NCBI GenBank assembly: GCA_026874595.1
Contig: CM049320.1
Span: 5,831,464-5,895,463 of the forward strand
Reading direction: 5' to 3'
Length of the DNA: 64,000 bases
Source: Sipunculus nudus
Taxonomy: Eukaryota; Annelida; Sipuncula; Golfingiida; Sipunculidae
Shown: positions 1-12,160 of the stretch, one piece after another
Position numbering within the stretch: position 1 is the first letter of the stretch
Layout of the letters: the number at the start of each line of letters is the position of its first letter
Made by a program: the position numbers and the translations under genes
The notes under the pieces: generated by a model
Databases searched by the model: none
Told to the model about the DNA's origin: nothing
What the model saw: the letters and a program-made list of their open reading frames with translations, nothing else

Positions 1-1315
1 TTGTACAGATCACCCATGTAAGACTCGACACCTCTGAGATTGATTGCGCGAAACAAACATCTCCTATATCTAATATAATAGCTAGACAAAAAATTGTAAT
101 AGTAAGAATATGTGATGATCCCAAAGTATAAATTGTGAAATATTTCTTTTAAGATCCAACCAAATTCCTTGGACGAATTGAGGGAGCTGAGGGCTTATCT
201 AATCCAACCGTATGACAACCGTATAGCCCATATCACACTGGTTAATTCATTACTAGTTTAGTACAGTCTGAAGATAATTTTACCTGAAGTTAGAACATGA
301 ATAGACCAAAGTACTTCCTATATCCGGTCCGATGTTCCAATACGGCAAGACCAACATTTCTCAACTGTACTAGACACTTGGTTTATTATCTGCACACTGA
401 AAGTCTCCATAGAGAACCTAAGATTACCCAGGACCGTAGTGTGACATCCCACCACTGGACCCAGTGATCTGAATCTTCTACACAATTTACAATATTTGAA
501 ATCGACTGATGACCTACGGAAAATAAACGGCAAAGTAACAGCGGCAAAGGAGGATTGTCAGGAGCCGGGCGCGAAAGCTTGTGAGTGTTCTGTCACAAGT
601 AAAGTATAACCATAAAATCCGCATACAGCATAAGCAAAGTGTTCTACACGGGTTTTAAATATGTCATTTTATTAACTTTTTAAGGTTCTGTCACAGTAGA
701 AGAAGATAATGGCGTTTTTTTTAAATTAAACTGAAGTGAAACACGTTCATTTTTTCACCAGTCTTATTAAGGAATAAACAAAGAAGACAGATATAATATA
801 CATCGCCGTGATAAAATGTATAATCATTTTTATTTTATATTTAATTATTTAATTAATATATATCTCTCGCTAGGATGTAAAGTAGCGCTAAGTTATCACC
901 TTATAAATAACGTATAGAGATAAATGTATGTCGGCAATGCATTTAACAACTGCAGGAAGAAATAAAGTGAATTAGGATGCACGAAGGTTTTATGATTCTG
1001 GCCTGGCACTTAATGGCAATGTAGATACGTTTGCTAAACAACTCTTGCTTTTCCGATGGTGTCAAAGAGGAATGAACTGCCAGTATATCTGTCCCATGGT
1101 CCTAAATATGTATCTAAATAAACTAATTTGAAAGAGAGAGATATTTATGTCTATACACTTCTCGCTGGTTTTTGATATGTATTGTTCCACTGTTTCAGTG
1201 TAATCTAAAGTCAATTTTCTCTTTTCATGTATAAAATATACCAAGGCTAAATTATTTAAATACTCAATTCGACAAAAGTAGATTATACAGTGTTTAAAAA
1301 AAATGAAAAAAAAAC
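1..1315. other. intergenic, no recognised gene
   Basis: AT-rich sequence left of the inverted duplication. The open frames here (for example minus strand 318-533) match no family I know and lack convincing splice or promoter context. I see no repeat of note. Confidence 0.5.
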
Positions 1316-2431
1316 TAGCATACCGATCTAGGCAATGATGTGTATATCACAAATGGGTATCGAAGCTGGATTGAGGAGATTAAATTAGGAAATTATCATG
1401 ATCCTAAATGGGTAGAAACGGGGGTGAGATTGTAGGTATCTCGGAACAGCAGGCTTACAGCTATCTACTAGACTGAAACCTGGTTCCAGTAGGAGGTATC
1501 ATTTAGATATGTCTGTGGAAAATATGACGGTCCTACTCAAGACCCTTTATTACTATATAACAGAACCTATCTTGCTTCGATTAACTTTTAGTTCTATTAG
1601 AGTGTTAAATCCACAGGTCACAATATAATATCCTTTGCCTGTTAACTTATGTATAGGCAATTAAAATATCTCATTAAAGAATAGGTCATGGGATTATTGC
1701 TGACGTTATCTATCTCCTTCAGATAACGGAAACCTTAGAACATGTATGATGGTATTTTGTGAGGCTTTTGAAATTTAAATTTTATACACACGGATAGGGA
1801 AATAAATCAAAAGTCACAACCAGTTATTAATATATTTTAGTTAATATCTGATGCTTTCACGAGATTTCCTAGGTTATTTTCAGGAAAACCTTAGAGTTAT
1901 ATATAGCTCTTTCATATATTTTCAGGTCCCTGGACTATTTGCCCATCATGATATGATATATAAATTGATAATGTTGCATTAGTGCAAACATGTCCTATCT
2001 TGCTTTTGTATTTTTGTTATTCGAACGTTTAAGGAATAAGCGATAATACATTTACTTACAGGAACCATCAGTTGATAATACAATCAAAACATGATATTGC
2101 ATCAATACCTTTTTATTCATGAATTATCCAAGGACGCAGGATTATGAAAATCAGAAATACAAGTTAACAACAACACAGAAAATAATATGCATTTTAACAT
2201 ATTTGTGAAATAAAACTGTTCTCATTATTAATTTTATGTAAAATTATTGTAACCCGAAGTGATTATTAATGACAACATGAGTTCAATTATTGTCTTCCTT
2301 AAAATGTTCATTTACAGTATATTATCTGGGCGATTCAACAAAATTTATATGTGGTATGTGTGCTTTTTCTTCTTTCCCTCTCTACACGTTTGCAAGTGAG
2401 AGGGCTTGTTCCCACTTCACGATCTTTACAT

Positions 2432-5400
2432 CTATGCGAGGCAATCTGAAACAAGAAATCCATACTTTAGCATAATGGACATAACTAGGTTGCATTGTCC
2501 ATGGTAGGAGGAGAGAGTGATTACGGAGGCATGTAAGAGTTGAAACTAGTATGTCCTTGTTTGAAGGAAAGTGATAAGCGTTATGAGACCAGTTTGTTTC
2601 GGTCCGTATGTGAAATATATTTGACTTGATGATTAAATATATATTTTCTAAAAAAAACCGCATACTTTCATCAAGAAATGCTAACAGGATAAATAGGTTT
2701 GCAGTGGTAATCTTGATAAATGCTTAAGGCACTTTAGCACGGAAGATACGAAGTGCGTGTAAAAGTAAGAATAAATGTGATAGCTACCCTCTCCGATATT
2801 TTCGGCATACGTCTGCGGATCAGCACAAGCATCACCAATGTACTCCGACTCAATGTCATCCAGATCAATATTATCCCGTTCACCGGCTTTATACGCGATA
2901 TTAGCAGCATAATCCGTGCATTCACCACCTGACTCGGTGAAACACTGGAAGACTACAAAGTACTCATCCGTCACTTTCAGGAAGCGAATTTGGACAGCTG
3001 AAAGTAGAGTTAGTTGATTTCAGTAACGCTGTTTCTGGATTCCCCGTTTAGTCTATATCTTCTTCATACTTCACCTATATACTTTCATATAAATTGTTTC
3101 CTTTAAACAATTTTGGTTCGGTCAAAGTTTGTTTTACAAAATTAGAAATCAGGATACGGGAATGTTCATACGATTCATCATTTACCACCTAATCAGATTT
3201 CTTGATGTAGTTTTTGCTCAACGCAAGGAACTCAGCTTTTCAATACACTCTGTCTGTGTTTTCCGATCATATTGTGATAACAAATTAAGCTGGTTATTTT
3301 GTTTAATGTCACAATCACAATTAATGTCAGAATTTGACCCCTTATATTGTTGTATGTTTACACATGATGTAGCCCGTACGAATTCTCTTCTGTTGTTCTT
3401 GGTCTTCAATTAATCTGTGTGGACTTTGGCTTTACAGTTAAAGGGGAAGAACATTTATTTCACTGTATAAAGTATAAATGTACTCTCTTTTCGCTTTCAT
3501 TACAAGAGTTATTATTGGATATTACAAAATTCATCCAATTAATTAATGAAATGGTACTCCTCTGTTTTGGCTTACATTTAAAAACAAATAACAAAATAAA
3601 ATATGTTTTTGGCTCAAATATTTTAGCCAGTTTTAATGATCAACACCTAAACGAAAACTCATTCCTAATTTTTATAAATTATACAATTGTATTGCTGATT
3701 ATTAGATCCCGGCATACATTATCTGGTATGATAAGTTAAACATGTATCTCACATTGTTTTATTATCACATTGTTTATATTTCTTTCAGGAAGGTATTAAT
3801 TCTGATGTCTAATAATGACGATATAATATATAATGCTCACTTACTCCCGCCCACAAGGTACGTTCCTTCATCATTGCCCGGTGCCAATAAATTTGGTAAA
3901 CCTAAAACGCATGGGGTGTCACCGTTATTTCTGAAAGCAAAAATTTTCATATGTGTTATTATCAGTGTACAATATAGACAATACACACATATAAACATCC
4001 ACACATAAGTATATATATGTATACTATATTATTCATATTACAATTCCCTCAACGTTTCTTTTAATAATGTTTATATAAAACGCTGCACAAATTAGTGTCA
4101 AAATACCCAATCAGATATTCTGCTATGAATTAAATGTGATTTAGTTGAAATAAAGGTGTAAATGCTGAGATATTGGATACCTCATCTTAGAGGAGACTTT
4201 ATGATTAGCGAATTGGATTACCTTTCCTCATACAGTCCTGGATAATAAACATCAGTATATACTCACGTGTATGACTCTTTGTAATACAGGTTGCCTCCAT
4301 TTCGGTAGACTGTGATGATAAAGTCATATTCAGCAGGTGTGAAGGTCTGGTAATAGCGCCAGCTGACCCACTGGCCGATCAGCTGATAAATTTGATCATA
4401 AGCATTATTGGAAATTTGTCCGTATATCTTACGCAGTTGGAAGAATTATATACATAAACCTATAATACTTCATTATATACATAATTTAACATAAAGGAAA
4501 AATTATATATTATATATAAAGTCTCAAGCAATATTTAAGCCTGGATATCAATCGTTGAAAGGAAATTGTGTTTATGATTTTTTGTTGAATACAAAAAAAA
4601 TCTTCCGAAATCGATTCAAAAAGTTTTCTTTCAAGCACACCAAATCCAAGAACATGACAAATGTATAGCAGTATCAGTATATTTGAATTATCTTTAAATA
4701 TTTATCGCTGTTGATTGAAAGAAAACTTCATGCAAACCTTGTCTTCATTAAAGTCTTCATCCAGGGGAACATTATTGGTGATACAAGTGCCAGCTGCGGG
4801 TGGAAGAGAATATATCAGTTGATTGCAATAGGCAGGCATTTAAAAACAACAATGCTTGCTCATCAGTTCGAATAAAGATACCTGGTTGTTAAAGAAATAT
4901 TTCTTCGTCTATTGCAAATTGAAATAATTATGCAAACGTTTTTAAGTTTTGTGCCTGTTTTATATCTATTGCCAATTTAAAAAATTAAAATCTGGATCTG
5001 TACAACATACTCGACCTGACTCAAATGAGGTTTCAAACTTCCACTTGTTTTACTGACTCAAGAAATTCTCATGGGGAAAGTTTACATAGAAAAAACAGAG
5101 GTGATCTTGGAGAATCTTATGAGCAAGCGTGCTTTACGAAATGTTTATGAAATCCATTTAACACCCCGTATGACATCCGACAGAATCATGCTTTTTAAAT
5201 AATAAAGGCATCCCAAGCTCACATTGGGACTGGAATTACATTAAATAGGGCACACAGGTGGTTTTACTTTTACATTCCCAAATATGAACTAGAACACATT
5301 ATACTGATCATAGGAGCTTATAATAATGGTCCAGGCTTCAACTAGAATATCTCAACATAGGTTAAACATAGCTGGGGATAGAAAACTATGTAGCAACATA

Positions 5401-6139
5401 CTATCCATATTGTCGTCACATCTACACACCTAAAACAGGGCAAGAAGCTCTTTCTTTACAGACAGATTGAAGAATAGTATGCAATGATGTCAATAACTAT
5501 AATTTTTCACACTTTACAAGCCTGTTAAGTCTTTCTCTCTTAACTGCGCCTATAATTCCGCAACATATGCTTGAGCATCTTCTAGTAAAAAGTGGCGATA
5601 TCTTAGAGTAGTCAAAACACTAAATTAACAGATTCAGAATGATAATTTATATGTGATCAACTGATGCAGTACACATATGATCCTACTCAGCCCGCACTGA
5701 AGGTTATGCAGGTCTGAGGATATTCATCGGTGTTATGGCCCATGTTATATGGTTGATTACACACCCAGGACCTGCCGTTAGAAAACGGATTAGGTTGAGA
5801 CCAGAATAAATAGAATGTCATGAGAGAAGCGCTACCGCCCTTTTGTTTAGTCATAATCCTAAATGGAACTCTGCAGATCTAAATACTTAAGATTCAGAAA
5901 AAAATGGAGGCGGTTACCTCAACTAAAAATTTGAAAAAGTCACTCGAAAAATTAGATTATTAAAACAGTTGCCAAAGAATCATAATTCCTCATTCATTTT
6001 TCTGATTATTCTACCCCGACGTTATACATTTGATAATTACTTTCCCTTTCAAAGAAATTGAAAAGTTACCTGAGGTAGGGCGGTTGATGTAGCCTAAGAG
6101 AACCAGGGCCAACCAAAGCACTTTTCTTCCTCCAGTCAT
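2432..6139 (-). CDS. secreted lipocalin-like protein, intact copy (six exons)
   Basis: Coding exons on the minus strand are 6139-6070, 4793-4738, 4382-4267, 3930-3845, 2997-2788 and 2445-2432. They total 552 nt, or 183 codons plus TAG, with GT/AG borders and matching phases (1,0,2,1,1). Residues 1-23 form a signal peptide (MTGGRK, then a Leu-rich core). The mature protein starts near AGTC. The lipocalin hallmark G-x-W is GQW at residues 45-47, preceded by a DEDFN segment. A second motif, TDEY followed by FVVFQC (119-128), matches the lipocalin TDY region. Six cysteines (27, 88, 128, 136, 167, 181) could form three disulfides; the last exon encodes only DCLA and stop. Lipocalins are extracellular beta-barrels that carry small hydrophobic ligands; the ligand here is unknown. 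I start exon 3 at LIGQW because it restores the usual spacing and has a good CAG acceptor. The paralogue at 16444-20130 is broken. Confidence 0.82.
5690..5940 (+). mobile_element. 5'-truncated tRNA-SINE (3' half) in intron 1
   Basis: It shares the 3' body of the full SINEs at 26877-27300 and 34659-35095: the 'tcggtgttatg' block, 'gattacacacccaggacc', 'aactctgcagat' and the tail 'atggaggcggttacct' followed by an A-rich end. The tRNA head is missing. The same fragment sits in the mirror position (16665-16910), so it was present before the inverted duplication. Confidence 0.75.
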
Positions 6140-6226
6140 GATGAGCAATGTTGTGGTTGAGAATTAACTCTGAAGCTAGTGGTCTACACAAACTGAGCAG
6201 ATCCAACTACCTGCTATCCGGCAGTT

Positions 6227-6336
6227 CTTTTATAGACCAGTCGTTCACGTCATATGAGGAAGGCGTGGTCTAATCCAAATATAAGGAATGAGTGACAGGT
6301 GGCTGTAAAGACAGGTGAAAGGTCAACGTGACGTCA
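6227..6336 (-). promoter_or_regulatory. lipocalin promoter: TATA box and CRE
   Basis: Read on the minus strand, TATAAAAG lies at 6234-6227, about 90 bp before the ATG at 6139. A perfect CRE palindrome TGACGTCA lies at 6329-6336, about 100 bp further upstream. Both elements and the sequence between them are almost unchanged in the other copy (16247-16356). This conservation is far above that of the introns and suggests function for CREB/ATF-type factors, which is an inference from the motif. Confidence 0.72.
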
Positions 6337-6695
6337 ATAATTCTTAACGTTGATAATTTTACATTGTTCATAGTGTATATAAATTTATGTATACATCTAA
6401 ATTACTCAATTTATATGGGCTAATGCACCCATAATTGAATCTTAACTGACCCAGAAAGATAAAACATTTTTATTAAGGATTGTCTTTCAAAATCAATAGT
6501 TATAGCTTTGACATCTCAGTTTGTGAATATCATATGGCAATGATAAATTATTTGAAACAGATAAATACACGGGAACAAACAGCTGCTAAAACACATTTGT
6601 GTTGTATCAAATTCAGTCTGCAAATGTATTTCGTCGTTTTAACATCCCCCCTAATTTCTTACGTACATTCAGAACATGTTGCAAGCTATTCATGT

Positions 6696-6698
<3 letters not shown>

Positions 6699-6766
<68 letters not shown>

Positions 6767-6792
6767 ATATATATTTATATTTATATATATGT
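6699..6792. repeat. (TA)n microsatellite
   Basis: A nearly pure TA run with a degraded tail (atgtatata, atttatat). It is missing from the matching place in the right arm, so it expanded after the duplication. It creates spurious YIYIYI open frames. Confidence 0.95.
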
Positions 6793-8640
6793 CCGCGGAA
6801 TTGTCATATTCATAAATTTGAGTATCAAACCCGATATTTGATGTACAAATTCAAATTGCTATTAATAACTGATATAAATTTCGAACTTTTAAATTTACCA
6901 ATATGAAGAAATTTGCCATTCACAAAAAAAAATTCAGGTTAATCCAGCAAAAATTAAAAAGTTTAATCTATATAGTTACATGATACCGAGCTTTCGTGAT
7001 CAAATGACGTTAACATTTATAAATTCTTGTAGCTGCAGCACCGGCCTTTTGTCTCCATTCACGTTTATATATTATTAAATCACTTTTAAACAAGGTGAAC
7101 GAGCCAGGACATTGAGGTAGCTAATGAAATCACCAGAGTTTAAATCATACAACAAAAAGGCGAAGCTTTTCGGCTTATGCCCGCATGTCGCAGTCAATAC
7201 CGCAAATGAAACCAAAATGTTACATTTCAGTCAATCATGTCAGTGCTTAGTGTTGTACGAAATAGAAATATGTCTTTTATTTCACCGAGTTAAGCATTAG
7301 GACATAAAAAGCCAGCTGATGGCATTCTTCTAAAAAAATCGGTCGTTTTAAATAGTTATGTTATAATACAATTTCCATCAGCTTAGTCATTTTTACATAC
7401 ATTTTGTCTTTTAATGAACAAGAACAATGAGATCTAGAACAATGTGATGCAACAAGAACACCAAGGCCCATTCATCTTAACACCTCACACTAGTGCTTTT
7501 TTCTTTCAAAACCATTATTACCTGTTATAAAAACATATGGAGCATATTTCTCACAAACACAATCTGCCTGCTATGCACACGCAACAAGTAAGCTGAAAGT
7601 TGCGCATTTTATTGCAGCAGTGGTTTCATTTTATATGTTTGAGAAATCTAAATATTAAAGCAAATTGTAATAAACTTCATAAACCGTGTTCATATTTAGG
7701 TTTCCTTTTTGTACTGGACTATAAAATAAATATAATTCGTTCAATGTTTTGTTAATGCTTAGAGATTATTTCTCTTATTAATCCAGCAACTTTGCTTTAC
7801 ACAAGCTGAATGAGGCTTTGGCACAATTCACAACAGATAAGGTATGTGTTAAGTGAATGTAACGCTGATGGGAAAATCCAAATAGATTTCGACTGACCTT
7901 TTACATTTATGCATAAAAGGCATAATTTTTGAGTATTCATTTGAAAATATTTGTTAATCCAAAAATTGTGGTTTATATTTTTAAAAATAAGTATTGAATG
8001 TCAAGAACATTCAATTATTTCAAATATGATATCGTAAACACATTTCTTTTAATAGATATTTCATAGACGGGGGTTACAATATCAAACGAAAAAAAAGTCA
8101 TACACAAATAATATATTGCATAAAATATATATAAAGCCTTGGGTGGTCATTGTAAAATTATGAAACGTTTCCTTCTTGAAATTTGATCACACTTCAACCA
8201 TCTTTACCGGGCCTCATCATTGTATTGAGCTTAAAACTGTCACTTTTAATACCGGTGTTTAGGATTCTGACTGCTTCATGCGGTAGGCCTGACCATTCAT
8301 ATGTCATAGATTTCTAGTTTGTTGCTATTGGATTTCATGTAGGGTGGCACATCTCTGTGCTTATTATTACACGATGGCGCTTTAGAGTGAATGATGCTTA
8401 AGAAATTGGGGGTGCATAACGATCAGATTACCTTCATAAACACATTTTTATTAAGCATAAAATATAGTATCAGTCACCTGACTTAGTGTCAATCCTGTAT
8501 TGATGAATTCAACAGAGGAGAGTCATAATGGTTAGCTTTACTAGCATCGGAAACGAAACAGACAACGGATGCTTTTAAACCCGAAGTTATAGCTTAAATT
8601 ATTGCACATGTGATAAAAGAGACACTCGGGTACCAGCCCT

Positions 8641-9590
8641 CTGTTAGGAGACAACTGGTAATTGGGTCGCGACAGTGGCTCCACTAAAAGTTGATGATTT
8701 AGGGAAGAGCTAACACACCAAAACGGGACAAAAGTTTTGTACATAATAATAACCGACCGCAATATTTTAAATATAAGAAATATAACACAATGAATATGTT
8801 TGAATTTACAAATAAAACTATATGAACACAGGATGTAGGTAGCTGATTCAGTTTTAGCCCAAGGGGGCGTCATTTAAGGTCTAATCATCGTCAAACAACC
8901 TTGGTTTAATTTAGCTCTAGAATTTATATTAATAATAATTTTAGACACAGTGAAGTATTTATATTTAGAATCCTTAGAATATTCTCTATCAGATGATATA
9001 TATATTAAAAAGTGTAACAGTGTCCACTTTGAAAATTTTAAACTTGAAATGATTTAAATTTTTTTTTTAATTGGATGTATCTCAAAATTGGCATAGGGTA
9101 TGTATGTGGAAATAGTATCATTTGAAACTACATACAAATATCTCCAGGCGTTTTTTTGGTTATATATTTATTGTCTTTTTTTCATAATGAATTTTAAATT
9201 TAGAAAAAAAGTGTGATGTTAACAATACTTTTTTCGTTTAAATTACGTATTTCTACTACACTAAAAACGATATAGGAAAAAGAAAAAAACGCATTTTAGA
9301 ATACTTGTTGATTCACCTATATGCAAAATTTGAAGACTCTATATTCGAAGGTTTTTGAGAAATATCGCTCTGAAGACCGTACAGTCTCCTGAAATACTGT
9401 TTTGAGAAAACGGCCAAAAACTGTTTGGGAAGAGAAATTTCGTTTTGAGTGGAAAACAGGGATATAAGCGCAAGTGACAGTTGTATTTTTTCACTAAATG
9501 TTCCCATGAGAATCGGTTTCAATATATAAATTATAAAATTTAATGGTTTAACAATGTTAAAAACAGGATTTAATTAGGCATCATGACAAC
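8641..9590. other. spacer of the inverted duplication, no gene seen
   Basis: AT-rich with poly-T and poly-A runs. The open frames at 8541-8873 and 9313-9522 (minus) are not supported by family or splice evidence. Confidence 0.5.
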
Positions 9591-10500
9591 TGGAGAACTG
9601 TCAAACTAAAGTAGGCGGAGCTTACTGGTCCGAGGGGTCGGTCATCGGTAATCAGGTCATGGGCTACCGCGCCGGGGCACGCGTCAGGTGTGAAGTGACT
9701 GATAAGAACGATCACTCTGTTTACTATGGTCTCTCATTCAGACCACCATATACCCTAATCCAATTAATAGCTTCTCTCTCCCTCTCACAATTATATATGA
9801 GACACTACATAGCTAGCAGCAACTCTCTCTCTCTCATCAGATTTATTTACATCAGTCATATACGCGCTAAATCGTGCTGTGGCCGCCCTTCCTTTACCGA
9901 TCGCTCTTATAGCTAAGACTCCAGCGCAGTTCACTTCGCAAAATTTGTTAGCAGGCGACGTGGTGGTGTAACTTGGTGCCGCATTCCTCTCACAAAATTC
10001 ATTCGTGCAACGCAGTCCCATATTGCTGCACCACCCTCGGCGTTTATCTATATCCTCCACTAACGATAAATGGACCCTGGGAGAAATGTTATAGTGTATA
10101 ACAGGGTCAATATTACAGAAATAACAATCGGTAAATTCATATTTCTAGGTATATTCTTGGTGCCAGGACCATTATTGGGTGACACTTACATATTTTAGGG
10201 CAGTGACATAGACATTATTCGGCGACTGGAGGAGTACAGATTGTACAGTTAATTCTGGGTTAGGCGTATAGGGGGGACGTGTTTGTATTAATTAGTGCCA
10301 ATTAGTAAGTGCCGGTAATAAAGATAAGCTCTTTCCCGGCTGACTGATCGCGGCTTCCCCACGCCTGTCAATCAACCATTTGCCTAATACCACGAGCGCA
10401 TGGTTAACCAATAAGCAACTTACACGCTAACTCTCGCCGAGCTGACAGTTGGTCCTGTTTGCACCCCACGTGGGGTTGACATCTGAATTAAAATACTTTT
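9591..10500. other. GC- and CpG-richer block of unknown role
   Basis: It has noticeably more CpG than its flanks (gctaccgcgccggggcacgc near 9664, cgtggtggtg near 9960) and a (TC)n patch near 9770-9835. An 89-codon minus-strand frame at 9791-10060 starts with GTG rather than ATG and is not recognised. It could be a promoter-like CpG region or an inserted repeat. Confidence 0.3.
10430..10482 (-). CDS. possible short coding exon, unrecognised
   Basis: On the minus strand, TTTTAATTCAG is followed directly by ATG (10482). The frame reads MSTPRGVQTGPTVSSARV and ends at a good donor, GT followed by GTAAGT. No partner exon was found and the family is not recognised. It may be chance. Confidence 0.2.
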
Positions 10501-10990
10501 TTTTCTAATTAATACAATATAACCCCAGGAACGTGTTTTTGTGAAAAGATAGATATAGCAAACATCTATAAAACCAGATGCTTTCCAGAAAAATGTAATT
10601 TTCATGATTTTTGACGAAGATTATACCTTAAAGGCGTAAAGGAAAAAAAGGAAAAAGTAATAAATATACAGTGATTTGTTTGATTCTGATCTTTTGTAAG
10701 AGAAAATTCTCAATTTACTCACTTATAATGTCCTACATTGTAACTACCGTCCTCATTTGATGAACTTTTTTTCTTCTTGAAATTGTTTAGTTTTGGCAGC
10801 AGTAAAACAATTCAAGACGGTAGAACGAATGTATTTAGACAAAAATATTTAATTACATAATCCAAAGTTTTAAGTTCTTATAGTGGGGATGACGTTTCCA
10901 AACATGTGCACGGTGAACTCGCTAACTCCGGTGAACACAGATCATAGGTATCAATGAGCATGGTGGGTAATGATGGTGACTTCTTTTCAG

Positions 10991-11148
10991 ACCACCTTTG
11001 CGATAAGACCCCTTGTGGAATGCTTTACTACAAGTATCCATCTTTCGAACCAAGGTGTGATTGGATAATTATACCTGGAGAGGTGTATATTCAAGATGAA
11101 TATTCTGATTTTCTTATTCCTACTCCTGTACCTGGATTCCGAAGCTAA
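10991..11148 (+). CDS. possible Cys-rich terminal exon, unrecognised
   Basis: A strong acceptor (cttcttttcag, ending at 10990) opens into a frame that runs to TAA at 11146-11148. The peptide has a C-x-K-T-P-C motif, then LYYKYPSFEPRCDWIIIP, and ends in PVPGFRS. Three cysteines and several aromatic residues suggest an extracellular domain end. Upstream exons were not found. It lies between the two arms of the inverted duplication and is followed 22 bp later by a long hairpin. It may be an orphan exon left by rearrangement. No function is assigned. Confidence 0.35.
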
Positions 11149-11170
11149 TTGTTGTATGATTTTCAACTTA

Positions 11171-11248
11171 TGATTGAAAAAATATGAGCCATGGAATATA
11201 ACTTTGTTTTAAAAAAAGTAATATTTCATGGCTCATATATTTTAATCA
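11171..11248. ncRNA. 78-nt imperfect hairpin, possible small-RNA precursor or MITE remnant
   Basis: Arms 11171-11199 and 11221-11248 are complementary over about 28 bases with few mismatches and one bulge (core ATATGAGCCATG against CATGGCTCATAT), with a loop of about 21 bases. Size and shape resemble a pre-miRNA, but nothing shows transcription or processing. It could equally be a fold-back remnant of a DNA element. Confidence 0.3.
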
Positions 11249-11538
11249 TGAGATATTCTCAAACCTTTTCGATTGAAATGAAAAAAGTTCTAGGAAGGTT
11301 CAGCTTCATTGTTTTGCTTCATTCTTAGGAAAAACAACCGCGTTTACATAGTTTTGTAGTTTGAACATATGATATGTTAAAATGTTTGGTCTAAAGGAAC
11401 CATACAAAGAGCCAAGAGGTTTCTGATTTATGTTAACATTTCCAGGTATAATAAGCAATTATTAGAATAACTGTGTCTCTACATCATGTGTTTCAAGATC
11501 AATGAGATTTGTTTTTCATTTTTGTTCATATACTTTAT

Positions 11539-11540
<2 letters not shown>

Positions 11541-11599
<59 letters not shown>
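11541..11599. repeat. (AT)n microsatellite
   Basis: Pure AT dinucleotide run of about 30 units. Confidence 0.95.
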
Positions 11600-11602
<3 letters not shown>

Positions 11603-11837
11603 GAAAAACATCGTCCTTTCCTTCTTAGCTGACACCTTTTGAAACAATGTCAATATCAAACTTTGAACCAGTAGCGTATTCTCTCTATCTCTAGCCTCCG
11701 ATGCCTATGTAATTTTTAACCATTATATTATTATCGCTATATATTCCTATGTCGGCTTTCATCACCAAGTCTTTGAACTCGGAGGAAACCACATGTCCAA
11801 ATACCTGTGTGGAATGCTGAATGTTTTCCTGTGGCAA

Positions 11838-12160
11838 GGCATTGTGCTTTAACTGATAAAATGATTTATATGACATGATTAACTGAAAGGTAACATGATT
11901 GTTTCATTTGCGCCGTTAACGGCACCATGCGGGCAACAGCTCCGACCATTGGCTTTTTTTTCTATGATTTACTCTCTCGGTATATATTCAGTTACCGCAC
12001 CGCGCTGACTCGTTCTCCGTGTATACAACTGATAAAAGTATACATCTACCTAAACAAAAACCGAGACTACTTGCAATATGAACATTATTTGGCCACGAAA
12101 CGGGGATATTATGTTACTATTAATCTTATGAACATATTCGCACCATTAATCTTATAATCA
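11838..12160 (+). pseudogene. third, degenerate copy of lipocalin upstream sequence
   Basis: It aligns with right-arm 5' flank 15340-15720 in the same orientation. Shared blocks are 'catgattaactgaaaggtaacatg', 'gtttcatttgcg', 'catgcgggca', the 'atgatttaaactctcg'-like stretch and 'cacgaaa..gg.tat.atgt.act'. It is more diverged than the two arms are from each other, so it is an older duplication. No coding exon remains attached. Confidence 0.6.

Larger units (their letters stand above)
1316..8640. repeat. left arm of a 7.3-kb inverted duplication
   Basis: The reverse complement of this stretch aligns collinearly with 13969-21325. Checked landmarks are the outer end (taccgat near 1321 against atcggta near 21320), all six lipocalin exons, the intron 1 SINE fragment, the promoter, the block near 7800 against 14840, and the inner end near 8630 against 13980. 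Identity is high in exons and promoter and lower in introns with many small indels, so the duplication is not very recent. Arm ends are judged by eye and may be off by tens of bases. Confidence 0.88.

Noticed and set aside
2681-2974. A 97-codon reading of lipocalin exon 5 as a stand-alone gene
   Set aside because: It starts at a GTG codon inside exon 5 and runs into the intron; it is part of the spliced gene.
4267-4428. Longer exon 3 of the intact lipocalin gene starting at KIYGQISNNAYDQ
   Set aside because: It stays in frame in the left copy, but the matching stretch in the right copy has an extra base and stop. The shorter start at LIGQW restores the lipocalin spacing in both.
6480-6906. 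Overlapping plus-strand frames with long YIYIYI runs
   Set aside because: Created by the (TA)n microsatellite; the same applies near 18540, 22249, 32010, 42580 and 58611.
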